A stretch of DNA of 64,000 nt from Campylorhamphus procurvoides. Its lineage: Eukaryota; Chordata; Aves; Passeriformes; Dendrocolaptidae. The stretch spans positions 220,314 through 284,313 of the forward strand of contig WBMV01009271.1 in NCBI GenBank assembly GCA_013396655.1. Direction: 5' to 3'. The notes under the pieces were generated by a model, which was not told the DNA's origin, did not search any database, and saw only the letters and a list, made by a program, of their open reading frames with translations. Position numbers and translations under genes: made by a program. The first letter of the stretch is position 1; each line of letters opens with the position of its first letter. Shown here in pieces: positions 25,352 to 36,735 of the stretch.

Positions 25352-25990
25352 TCAGCCTGTCCAGATCCCTCTGCAGAGCCTTCCTGTCCTCCAGCAGGTC
25401 AGCACTCCCACCCATCTTCTTGTCATCTGCAAACTGACCGAAGGTGCACTTAATCCCCTTGTCTGAGTCATAAAGATATTAAACAGAATTGTCCTCAACA
25501 CTGAGCCTTGGGGAACACACTTAGTGAGTGGCCACCAATTGGATGTAGCACCATTCTCCACCACTTTCTGTACCTGGCTATCCAACCAGTTTTTAAGCCA
25601 GCCAAGAGTACACTCATCCACATCATGGGAAGACTGTTTCTTCAGGACAACACTGTGGAAAACAATGTCAAAGGCTTTACTAAAGTCCAGGCAGCTTTAC
25701 CACATCCACCAAGCAGGTCACTGTGTCATAGAAGGAGATCAGGTTGGTCAAGCAGGGCCTGCCGTGTTGGCTGGGCCTGATCCCCTGGTTGTCCTGTACC
25801 ATGTGCTGGCACTCAATGTGGTCTGCTCCATGACTCTCCCCAGCACTGAGGTCAGTCTGACAGACCTGTAGTTCCCTGGATTCTCCTTCTGGCCATTTGT
25901 GCAGATGAGTGTCACATTTTCTAAGCTCTTGTTGTCTGGGATATCCTAGGTTAGCCAGAATGGCTGCTAAAGGACAGAAAGTGGGTTTTT
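25352..25990 (-). pseudogene. Broken CR1 ORF2, reverse transcriptase part
   Basis: ORF2 of CR1 encodes an endonuclease/reverse transcriptase that copies the element's RNA at the insertion site. The frame at 25352-25621 shows a W-L-K-N-W-L-D segment at residues 8-14, then V-P-Q-G-S-V-L at residues 36-42 and L-F-N-I-F at 46-50, standard RT landmarks. The catalytic F-A-D-D is encoded at 25422-25433 but in a different frame, so a one-base break lies between about 25433 and 25475. Residues after 51 of the listed frame are therefore out of frame. Upstream (25625-25990), CR1-like sequence continues in further broken frames. Confidence 0.88.
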
Positions 25991-26214
25991 CAGCACTTTC
26001 ACCACTTCGTGAATACTAAACACAAGTAGCTGAGGTTCATATAATTTTTTGCTACATGAAACTAAAAAAATTGTATGTATGAGACTATTTTTCCTTCTGA
26101 ATAGAACTCTGCGAAACAAATCTAACCTTAAATTAAACAATAGCCTCAAAGACTTTTGCTTTTATAGGTCACTTCCATGCTTAAAAGCCCTGATATAAAA
26201 TGCACTGGTTTTCC

Positions 26215-26292
26215 CCAACAGATCTGCTCTTTGGACTAAATCCAGATTCCAAGTTATTGGGAGAGACTTTTACTTCTGGATCAGGCCCCTTG
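26215..26292 (+). mobile_element. Possible fossil sauropsid repeat scrap
   Basis: The core at 26258-26290 (TTGGGAGAGACTTTTACTTC then TGGATCAGGCCC) resembles a 'TGGGAGTTTTGCCTGAGTAAGG...GGATCAGGCCC' motif that I recall as recurrent in turtle, crocodile and bird genomes. The match is short and diverged. Family and limits are uncertain. Confidence 0.3.
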
Positions 26293-26910
26293 TGTATATT
26301 CACATTCAAGTATGATTACTTTAGTGGAAAAAGTGGTTTTATTCCCACTTATGATGGAGTGAACTGAATTCTTTTGGCATTACTTACTGTATCAACAATG
26401 AAATTTATGCAGTCTCAGTGCATTTAAATTCTGTACTATACAAAACCTGCACTATCCCAATGAAGGGTAGCAGAAAAACTGCTAAAGTTTAACTGGGAAC
26501 ATCTTTAGTAGTAACAGGATGCATGAGATAGAAGAAATTCAGCCTGGTCTTTTGCAGACTATCTGAGTTTTTCAAGTGTGCAGCTAAAAGCTGTAATAAA
26601 TATCTTTATTGGTGAACTGAGAAAATTAGATAAATCCTATGAGACTTAAATCATGCAGAAACCTGTTCTGCCATTCTAACAAAGTAATTTTTCATGATGC
26701 AACTGCACCGAAATAGTTCCTTTTGTGAAACAATTCAATTGTTAAAGTATTTTTGTGGATGAATAGAATGTACTTAGTAAAACTCTCTTGTACCCTTTTT
26801 AAACTGTTGCTTTCTTTGGCAAAATTTGGCATATACTGCATGTGGATAGTTTATTTATTACATGCAATATTTCAAAGAACATTTGAGAAAGGGATATAAA
26901 AACTAAGGTG

Positions 26911-26932
26911 CATGTGCATGTGCATGTACATG
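26911..26932 (+). repeat. (CATGTG)n short microsatellite
   Basis: Three consecutive CATGTG/CATGTA hexamers plus a partial fourth. Alternating purine-pyrimidine sequence. No function evident. Confidence 0.8.
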
Positions 26933-27273
26933 TTATAGCCGAGACCGCCAAAGGTGCATGGAGAAAGTAGACCCCTGGCTCTGATTGAAATTCCATGGAA
27001 GGCAGGCTCCCATGGCAGTCCCAGACTATGTATGGAACAGAATTTCTCAGCATTTATTGAGGTATGCACCTTAAAGCAAATCTTCAGTGTGATCAAGTAC
27101 CGCACACATAGTAATGAGCTTTGCAATTTCCTGAATAGCTTTTATGAGGAGGGCTCGTGCCTGTGTCTTTCTCCTCCCTTCACTGTTTATGTCCTGCTTT
27201 CCATTTTCTACTCTCTCCTCCTTAAGGCCTTTGCAGCAACCTGATGGACTTAGCAGGAACTGGGGTCATCGTG

Positions 27274-27316
27274 GTGATCAATGGCTTGGGCGGTTGAGCA
27301 TTCAGCCATTGATCAC
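27274..27316. repeat. Perfect inverted repeat, 13-bp arms, 17-nt loop
   Basis: GTGATCAATGGCT (27274-27286) and AGCCATTGATCAC (27304-27316) are exact reverse complements. The arms have mixed base composition, so this is less expected by chance than the AT-only hairpins. The stem is too short for a typical microRNA precursor. Confidence 0.8.
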
Positions 27317-30300
27317 ACTGAATAGACGCATATATCTCAGGCATGCCATCACAAGCAGCTGCTTCTACTTAGCTTGCCAGCTTTCTGTCACCTCAAGGAT
27401 TCAATGAAGTTCAGAGGCAGTGTGAGAAGGTTATATAATTCTGTCAAGAGATCATGTCTTTGATTTTTTCATCTCTTAGACCTACATGTCTACCCTTTGG
27501 GGGTCTATCACAGACTGAGAAGTTCCAATATATTACATACCATAACACAGCAGTATAAAGAGTGCTATATAAACTATATAAATGCCCTTGCTTTGAACAG
27601 AATAGCAGGAGTTTTCACTCTTTTTTTTTTATGAAAGAACATTACTTAATGCAGAAGAGAAACCACAGCTGTATCACACCCTATGTGCATGCACATGCTT
27701 TGCTTGTAATTGGAAACACATTGTCAGATATTATCATATCTAGTGTTCCTTCTCTCACGTATATTTAAATATTCTGTGCCTAATTTGTAAGAGTAAAAAG
27801 TGACTTTAATAACTTGGATAAAATATTCACAGTTTAGCAACTTTACTGGGAGAATAAAATGTATTTCACCAAGCCATTAATAGCACCCTGGGAACTTGAA
27901 TGCTACTTTCTCATTTAAAACTTGCCATGCAATGTAGCTGACCTTTTTTTTGCTCTATTTTTTCCTGTTTACTGGCTCACGTACACTGAAGTACAAAGCT
28001 GCCACACGTTTGGATGTTACCACTTCCCAGCTTTATGCCCTGCCCCTGTGCTGGAAGATTGTAATCCCACCGATAGTCCTGAAGATCAGGGCAAAGGGTT
28101 TTTCACTGGCAGTTTAAATTAACAGGCAATGTGGATGTAGGTGGCTCAAGTACAGACACATGCTCCTCTCTTTTGTCCCTGTAGGTTGACAGTAATTTCC
28201 AGCAGGATTGTAAGATGGACAGCTGTGAGCATGAATATCTGAAATCATGGCAACTACATCTGGCAGAGCTTGTCTCTCACAGACCCATGATTGGAAGGCT
28301 GGTTGGCAATGTGGTCTTTGCAGGCAGGGGTCTGCTGGAGAGAGGTGCTGGAAAGCTCAAGCCTACAAATCCTCTCCAAACAACAGGCAGCAAAGAATGA
28401 AAATAACCACGGTGCTCAGGATGAAACAATGTTGTAGCAAAGTCCAATTTCAAAGTTTCAAAATAATGCTGAAATGATTCACAGGATTCAGGCTGGTTGA
28501 ATGCACCCAGCTGAGTGTCTGTTAGAAAAAATGATGGGAGGGGAGGAGGAATATGAAACTGTTCTTGGTTAATAATGATGGCTGTGATAGTAATATTCTC
28601 TGGACTTCTAAATGATGCTTCCAAACACTCACAATTAGAAAAAAAACCCTTCAACATTAGTCAAAAGATTTTTTTTTTTAATTGGTCATCTTGAAAAAAT
28701 TCGAATTGACAGTGTCCCTTTTAATGATAAACCTTCAAAGCTATATGAAATCTTCCTCTTAAATGAAGCTACTATTTTAACACATATTCAGAGAGGTCTA
28801 TGCAGCTTGAAAATGGATTAAACAGCCAGGAAAAGAGGCCATATTCTGTTATGGGCTTTAATGAATTCAGAGAATTTACCAATAAACATGGTGCATACAT
28901 TAAGTTGATTACTATGCAATCTGCAATTTGAAAGCCAATGAAATAAAGACTTAAGTCTTCCTATTCCTCCATCTTGCTATTTTTATACTTTATCATAATA
29001 AAAAAATGAACAGAAAGTGGTATCAGTCAATATTACAGGATTCCATGTTAGCTTTTCACATAAACCAGGGGTAAGCAATTACGAATATGTTTCCTGTATT
29101 TTTTAAAAGCTCTTTGTCTGTTTTGTTTATAGCCATTCAGTTAAAAAGGAAAGAAATATCGAGAGCTAATCTGTACTGTCTGGGATTTTTTGTGTCTGTC
29201 TTGGCTATCTGGATGCATCAGCTCGGCTCCTGAGTACCTGGTATCTTGTAAAGCACATTTGAGTTCACATTAGAAGAGAAAAAAAAATTAATAGAAAGTT
29301 ATGGGAGTGATATTTTTAAGCAGAGTAATTTTAATTGAAATTAATCCAAATTTAAGCACATCTTTTCATGTTAGGTTTGGTATAACCCATTTCAAAACAA
29401 AATCCATCACTTGGACTAAAACTAAGCTGACATTGTCACTTTAAATCACAACTCTGTATTTCAGCAATTGGCATCTCATGAAGTGGTTATGCCACTTGCA
29501 AAATATTCAAGGACAATATTAAACAACATCTACAACCTTCCCAATGTTATTTAATGAAAAATCAGCTTTTCTATCTCTCTAATTTCTTTGCCTCTTCAAA
29601 TACTGTTATTAACATTCTTTTTCACACTTCCTCGTTTCTCCTCTTTCAATTTTAATTATTTTTTTCTTTCTAAATTAATCCTTTGTTTGAACTGTTACAT
29701 TTGAGAGAGAAAAAAAGTTGTACAACAAACAGCTGAATGTTTGCCAGTTTGCTTTGTATCTTTTCATGCTTCCTCTCAGAGGCCAGATCTGACAAGGTGC
29801 TGAGCATCAGGCAACTCACTAAAAGTTGAGGGTGCTGAGAATATCTTGGAAGAGCCTAGCATATTGCAGGATCATGCCTTGCACAACAAGTTCTCCAAGT
29901 GATGACTATTTATGTTTCACTGAATAGACTTAGCATAAATTTTAAGTACTCTGATATGATTAGGATTTTTTAATGGGCAAAGAGGAGGTATTTTTCATTA
30001 CCATATTACTCAGCACTTTGAGAATGAAGTGTATAGCAATGCCACCCAAAATGTCTGGCAAAGAACCAGATGTCGTAGTTACAAACACATACAAATATTG
30101 GAATATATTAGATGAAATTGCAAGGTATGTAAGCTCTTCAGTGCTGAGAAGGCAGCCAGTTCATTGTAAGTCCTGACTTAATCAAATAATAATTCAAAAC
30201 AAACTTACACACAACCACCAAGAAATCACAAAATCAAAGCCTGAATGACTCCCAAAATACTAGACACTGTGCCTGGTCCTATGGGTTGTATTTTTTTATG

Positions 30301-30924
30301 TTACAGGTGCAGCATTAAGTAATATTGTAAATATACATACTAGCTAAAAGAGAAATTTCAATCTTTTTTTTGAAAAATGTAATTTCTTACATATAATTTT
30401 TCAATCTGTTATACAGATATTATATATTTGCTTTTTCTCCACGTCTTGAAGATAAGCATTTATAATTTCTTTCACAGACACAGTAAATAGCTACAGAATC
30501 TGCAGCTGGACCTGAGTAGCACCTGCATCATTCCGATCTGATTTGTGCAGGACACTGTGCTGGGAGGCCACCGCTGCCCCCGCTCCTGGCCAGCTTACCC
30601 AGGCAAGGCTGCACACCTCTGCTCTCTCACATACACAGTGTTGTGGTGACACGATCTGTCCCTGCGGGGTAGAAACTCATACAGCTCACAGTTACCTTGA
30701 GTTAACTTCAGCAAAGGCTTACTGAAATCTTCGAGCCTAAAAGCTATATAAATTTTCCCAGGTTTTTCCTTGACATAAGAAAATTCTATTTATGGCTAAG
30801 TGTTCGCAGTTACATCTGTTGCAATGGCAATACAGCTGTTACTGTATTGTTAAGTAACAATATATTGTTACTTTTTCAATTCAAAAGTGGACAATTGGGT
30901 TTTATCTACTATACCTATACATAG

Positions 30925-31120
30925 CATAGAATCATGGAATCATAGAATCATAGGACAGTTAGGCTTGGAAGGGACATTAAAGACCATCTATTTCCAATGC
31001 CCTTGCCATGGGCATGGACATCTTTCACTAGATCAGGTTGCTCAAAGTCCCATCCAGCCTGACCTTGAAAATTCCAGGGATATTCACAACTTCTCTGGAC
31101 AGCCTGTTCCAGTGCATCAT
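30925..31120 (-). mobile_element. CR1 LINE 3' end, short minus-strand copy
   Basis: Starts with three imperfect ATAGAATC/ATGGAATC octamers (30925-30953), the diagnostic CR1 3' terminus read on the opposite strand. It continues through 'GGCTTGGAAGGGACATTAAAGACCATCTA' type sequence to 'GACAGCCTGTTCCAGTGCATCA'. About 195 bp remain, all from the 3' untranslated region and very end of ORF2. The octamers are better preserved than in the 24637 copy, which suggests a younger insertion. Confidence 0.93.
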
Positions 31121-34100
31121 ATGAGATAGGAAATAAGAGGAAATCTAGACCGTATTCTAAAATGAATTTCAAAGTGGCATATTGAAGGTCTTCTCAAGTA
31201 CACAGTTAAACTGGTTAAATATGGGACTAAACAAGAAACAACTGGATGAATATGGGAGCTGAATGGAACAAATCCCTCAATTATATATTATTTCTACAAC
31301 TTAGTGGTTATCTCAGCTTCATTTGGACTCTTCCATAGATTTAGCCAATCTAGAAAATTTGCAGATAAAGCTGAATTAAGATCCTTGGAAGGGCTCTTAA
31401 AACTGAAGTTTAGTAAAAATTCTGATGCAAAACATCTGCCTAAAGCCATGAAATCACTGTTAAGTCTGAGATTATACTGTCTGAACATCATACTACAGTA
31501 AAGTAACTGCTAATTTCAATGCTTTATTGATTTTTTGAAGTTCAGTGGAATTTTTAACAAGTGTTCTTCTGGGTTGCTTCTTGTAATATTGTATGTTTCA
31601 GTTGATATCCACAACAACCACACTGTAGTTTTATGACTTTTCCTGTTACAACTAATTCTCTTTTCCTTCCCCAAAACAGACATAACACATTCTATCAGCA
31701 AACAAAGCTTCTGCTGATTTTTTTTGATCCTTTCTATCTTTTAATAGTCATTCAGCATCAGCATGTATCTATATATCAGCACAAATTTCCTTTTATCTTG
31801 TGAAGTTCAGATATTAGATGGTCATCTCTCCTGGAAAGACACCAGATGAGTTTGTTCTATAGATGGTTCACAATGGAGTTCTCTTTTTTAATAACTTCCT
31901 AATAAGTAAATGAATGCACTGGTTTCTCTTGATTGAAAGTGCCTCCATTGAGGTACAAAGGCAGACTAAGAAGCCTTTTTATATTTCATCTGATCTCAGG
32001 TCACTGAATTGATTCTTTATATAATACTGAAAAGACTTCAAGATTCTGTAATTAACATTCAGGATACTGCTAGCACATGATCTTAGCACTCTATATTATG
32101 AAAGTGATTACCTCCTTTTTTTCTCGTGGCACTGTTTTTGCTAACTGTTCCAAAGGTTTACCAAAAATTGTATGTTTCTGCCCTCTGTGCTATAAAATTG
32201 CTGTATCAATGGAATTCTTTTCCTCTAGATATAACACTATGAAAACACTTGTTTTTTACCAGCAAACTGAAAAGATAGTTTTAAAATTGGCTCACAATTA
32301 GCCTAGATGGTATTTTAATTTATTGTTTTATTGCTTATCTAAGGAACTCCAGGATTCTTAAGACATCACTAGGTTTGCATAGGCATGTCTTTTTTAATAA
32401 TTGTTGCTATCATTACAATGAAAATATACAAAGTGCTTCAAAATAACATTCATAAGAATTCAAGAGTAAATGACACTAATCATGAGAGCACCTCAAAGCA
32501 GATAATTTAACAATACACAAAATAAGGAAAGCACAACACACAATTCCCATACCAACTCAAGTTCTAAAAACCTGTACTGAAGCCAAGATACCTGGTGTCT
32601 TATCTAAACCTTGAGGAAATCAATTTCCAAACACTAAAATGTTAAAGATGGAGAATCTAGCCACTGAAATCCTTCTTTAGGGGCTCAAAACATTTTCAGG
32701 GCACTGAGTTAGCATTTTTGATAGGGATCTCACATTAAATTGACCTTTCCTGGTGAAAAGATGCATTACCTGTAACCAGCTGCTAACCCTGCCTTGACCT
32801 GCCCTAAGTCCCAAGGCTATGGAGGTGTGATATACTGTTTTCTTTCTTGTCTGCTGCAGTTTTCCCAGCCAGTGTAATTCAGATGCATACTGTCAGCAGG
32901 GAGGAAGGCCATGTGATTAAGAGGAAAGAAGGAAGGTATAAGAGCGCCCTGACTTTAATCCTGATCAAGCCACTGGAGGAACGTATGACTGAGGAACTGC
33001 TTGACTTCTTTAACACATCATCCAGTTTACTGGGCTAGGTAAGAAGCCCTGCTCTGAAAACCATGACCATACTGTCAAAGTTAAGCATTACATGTAAATA
33101 AATAAAGAGGAAACAAAATTTTTTTTCCAAAATGTTTCTAAAGAACATAATAATGAGGCAGCCAGCACTCCGCAAATGCAGCTAATTGTGCTCTGCAGAT
33201 ATAAAAGTAGTGACAGATCCCTTCTGTCCTGAGCACAGGTCTATCGTGCAGCTAATCCTCTCCTCAGACTCCTGCAGGAGAAGGTAAAAGCTGATGATTG
33301 TTTACTGTTGCCAGACAGGAAAGGTTGCCTATCCACCAGTGATTGAGCCCCAGCAGCACTGGCCTTTCAAACAGAGAGAGGCTGAGAAGATATTTATAAA
33401 CTAAGCAACCTTCTTGTTCCTTGAGGGGAGCACACCCCTAAGCTGAAACACAAATAGGATGCTGCTGAACACCCTGCCACATAAGGGGCTCTTCTCAGGG
33501 GTAAAGTGGTGGAAAGTAAACAAAAAGGTATATAAATATAACATATTTCTATAAAATGCAATAAAACATATTTTGATAGTCATAAAAGTATGATCAAAGG
33601 CTCAGAAAGACTCACTGCATCAATTATAATAGTACCTGTGTACTGAAGAATACATTTAAATAATAGTTTGCTTCAGAAAATACTTTGAAGGCAGCAGAGA
33701 ACTCTATGGTTCTGTTCATTTTTGATCTTCACAAAGTGTAGTTATTTTTGGAAAGCAAATTGTTAAAAATATTAATGTTATTGGATGGAGCAGCACAGTT
33801 TACAGTAATTGCTACTGGAGTCTGTCTGGTGATTGGTGGTCAATATTTTCACATGAGACTCCCTGCAAAAAAATGTGCTCTTTAGCCTGGACTAAGCCAA
33901 AAGAATACAGAGAATTTGGGTGAGGAACTGGAAAGTAACATTGTTTAATTTATGATGAAAACCACTGCAGTTTCAGAGCTAGCACCCTGGCTATGTTTCT
34001 CTGTATTCTCTGAATATAGAGCTTGCTTTGGACTGAACAGTCTCTTACCAACTATATAGAGGGGAAGTGACATCACTCTGAAAATAAATATAGAAATGGG

Positions 34101-36611
34101 TTTTCTGGAAATATTTATACTTTGTTCATGGATAAAGTGCTGAATGTACAGCCAAGGAGAGCCCACTGCTCAGCTTGCACCACTTGAAAAGGGGGAAGTT
34201 TTTAAAGTTGCAAAGATTCTCACTCCAGGGACTTTTTTTTCTTTTAAAATAACTGACTCTTGACACAACCTTGTCTATTTTAAAGGCCAAACATTTTCCC
34301 TACTCCCAAGTGCTTTGTGAGCCTTAGGGATATATTGTCCCTGGCAAAACTGAGATAGCAATATCCTGGGAACGGGTGATTTCCATCAGGGACAAGGAAA
34401 TCACTCCAAACCACATTTCATTCTGGTTACAGCGTTTTAATGAGATTTGCAAGCCCTTCTGAGACAGTCGCAAGAAGCATTCAGCCCCAAAACCTCAATC
34501 AGAATCCTGAAAGTTATTCTAATGTCTCAGCAGAGGATGGATCCTAGGACTCCAGTTTTTGCTGTGATATTTTACATTATATTTAGAATTGATTAATTAA
34601 GGGGTGACTAAGTATTGGCCCCGCTATTAATTCTAAAAGAAGTTGGATGACTGGAAATACCTAACAACATTTGAGAAGGAGCATCTCCTTAACTGTTTCC
34701 TGGAAAACAGCTTCCAAAAATCTTTCTCAATAACTTCCAAACTCCTTCATGATATGGATTTCAACTTAATCAAGACAGTTACTCTTATTCTAATGAACAC
34801 ATAATTTCCTATGAGAATATGAGCAAGTATTTATATGGGAAATAATAAAATCATAGCTAGCAATATAACTGTTATTGTGCAATAAGAAAGTATATATGTG
34901 AATGCAAATTCAAATGATCTGTCTCTCTGTGATTATGCCTCAGTCACTAATACCTTGTTTGAAAACAGTGTTGCATGGATCCAGATATTGCATTGCCTCA
35001 ACTCAAAGTGAAAATGCAGCTCATGGAGAGCGGGTTCTGTGGCATCAAAAAGATAAAATAATAAGAGGTCTAAAAGAACTGTTTAAGAAATAAAGGATTA
35101 AGAAGCAAATCTTTAGGGGAAAAGGTGATTTAAATTTCATCAGAAATGAACTGTGATTCAGATTGTGCTGGTTTTTTCAGTTTACACATTTTGAATTAAT
35201 GTAGCATGAATTATATTGCATAAAACAATGACAATACATGAATTCTACTCATGGAAATTACTCATCCATCAGCCATTGTCAGGTACATTCAGAAGCACAT
35301 GCATTAAGTTCTGCACTGTAAGTTCAAATCGTTTTTATGTGAATATTGCTAGTTGCAAAAATGAAAAAAAAACCCTGAGATAAGGAAACTTTGGGATCCT
35401 TATGCACTGACTTCTCTTTTACCCAGGAAAGAACAACGAATGTTTGCTTTCCCTTGGAAGGGGTGCCACAAGGCTACACAAACAAAGAAGCAGAAGCTCA
35501 GCTGGTGCAAATCAGGGCAGTTGTGTTACTTAATGGAACTGCATCCTTTCCCCTAGCTGAAGATATGGACACAAACGTTAAAGGTTTGTCTGTTATAATA
35601 TTTTCAGGACAAGGGTCAATCATGGCTCCTTTCACAAATCTTTAAACAGAGCTTTTCCCAAGCAATGATTTTTCAGACCTGAGTCTGATTTTCTGTCTTT
35701 TGAATGCCCCAAAATATTTAATTCCTCTCATAACAGTGATTTTTCTTGTTCAGTTTCCATATTAGTTTGTTGATTCTGTAGTACTGCAGAAAGAATGCAG
35801 ACCTGTCAGTCTTTTCAGGTCCTTCACTAGGAGTGTGCACTCAGCAGCAGTGTTCAAGGGGGCCGGGCCATGCATGCTTGTATGTTTCTTTCAGTCCTTC
35901 TCCCGCAAACTAACTACAGGGTTGTTAGTTTGAAAATGAGCAGACAAAGGCCAAACCTGCAAAGACTGTACTCTATTTTTAAGTATTCCTTTCAGATGGA
36001 GAAACAACTTCCAAGCTCATAAAATCATATTAGAAAAAACTAAGCTGGATAATAAAAAGAAAAACATTTTCCAAATTTTACTGCTGTCTGTAGATCTATC
36101 TCCTCCATGGGTCTGCAGCGAAATGATAACATTTGTCTGGAAACTGAACTTTTTTAAAACAGTAAAAGAAGGCTTGTAATAGCTTGTCATTCTCATCAGT
36201 GCTATTAGTGTCCAGTAAACTCTCTCCTTGTAAATCCATAGATGTCAAAGGTTTCTGCAGATCTTTTCTAAACAAGTGTATAGTTTGGCATAGTGGCTAA
36301 ATGGACAGACATGAAGGATCCTGGCATACAGTTCTTGGATACTGCTATTGTCTTCTCTGTTAGAAACTCCAGGAGTTTTCTAATGCAATTGTTTGGCAAA
36401 TGTAACTTGGAAGAGAGCCAAAAGACTGCTCTCCTACTGGCTCTTGGGAAGACCAGTACTCCAGTTGAAATGAATAGAGCCCAGTAAAAACAAAGGAAAC
36501 CAAATGAGGATTTCTGTTTGTGACTTCTAGGCTTATATATGTTCTGACATAGTGGCTTATTTTTACTGTTCAGTGATGCTCAGATCGAAAACCACTGTTC
36601 AAGGGATTATA

Positions 36612-36735
36612 ACAAAGAAAAGCTTACGAAAAGAAATGTAAAAGAGAAGAGGAAAATAAAATGAAGACTGAAACAAGAAGAAGGAAACAAAGAAGCAGAA
36701 TAGGGAGAGTAAACTGACTGGAAAAGTGGAGAGTC
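36612..36735 (+). repeat. Purine-rich (A/G) low-complexity patch
   Basis: A run of about 120 bases dominated by A and G on the plus strand (GAAA, AGAAG and GGAAA words), with scattered pyrimidines. It is not a clean microsatellite. The asymmetric composition is the only notable feature. Confidence 0.5.

Larger units (their letters stand above)
24637..26010 (-). mobile_element. CR1 LINE, ~1.37 kb, 5'-truncated
   Basis: The longest repeat in the window. Its 3' end is at 24637, with a decayed octamer (ATAGAATCATATAATG on the plus strand). The 3' untranslated region runs to about 24900, the ORF2 C-terminal region lies at 24904-25161, and the reverse-transcriptase region covers about 25350-25990. 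The 5' part (endonuclease domain and ORF1) is missing, as is usual for CR1. Divergence and frame breaks (see the pseudogene entries) show a dead copy. Subfamily assignment needs comparison with a repeat library. Confidence 0.95.
26011..30924. other. Noncoding stretch with one fossil-repeat scrap and one hairpin
   Basis: No exon or RNA gene recognised. Contents I can support are the probable old repeat at 26215-26292, the (CATGTG) microrepeat at 26911-26932 and the hairpin at 27274-27316. A GC-richer patch at 30540-30690 has no identity. Overlapping frames on both strands at 26799-27244 and 28215-28657 have no recognisable domains. Confidence 0.55.

Noticed and set aside
25039..25871. Plus-strand frames of 90-132 codons
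   Set aside because: Antisense to the minus-strand CR1 ORF2 remnant; not genes.
35391..35645. 84-codon frame containing V-P-Q-G-Y-T, slightly reminiscent of a reverse transcriptase turn
   Set aside because: No other RT motif before or after it in any frame, and no repeat context; judged chance.
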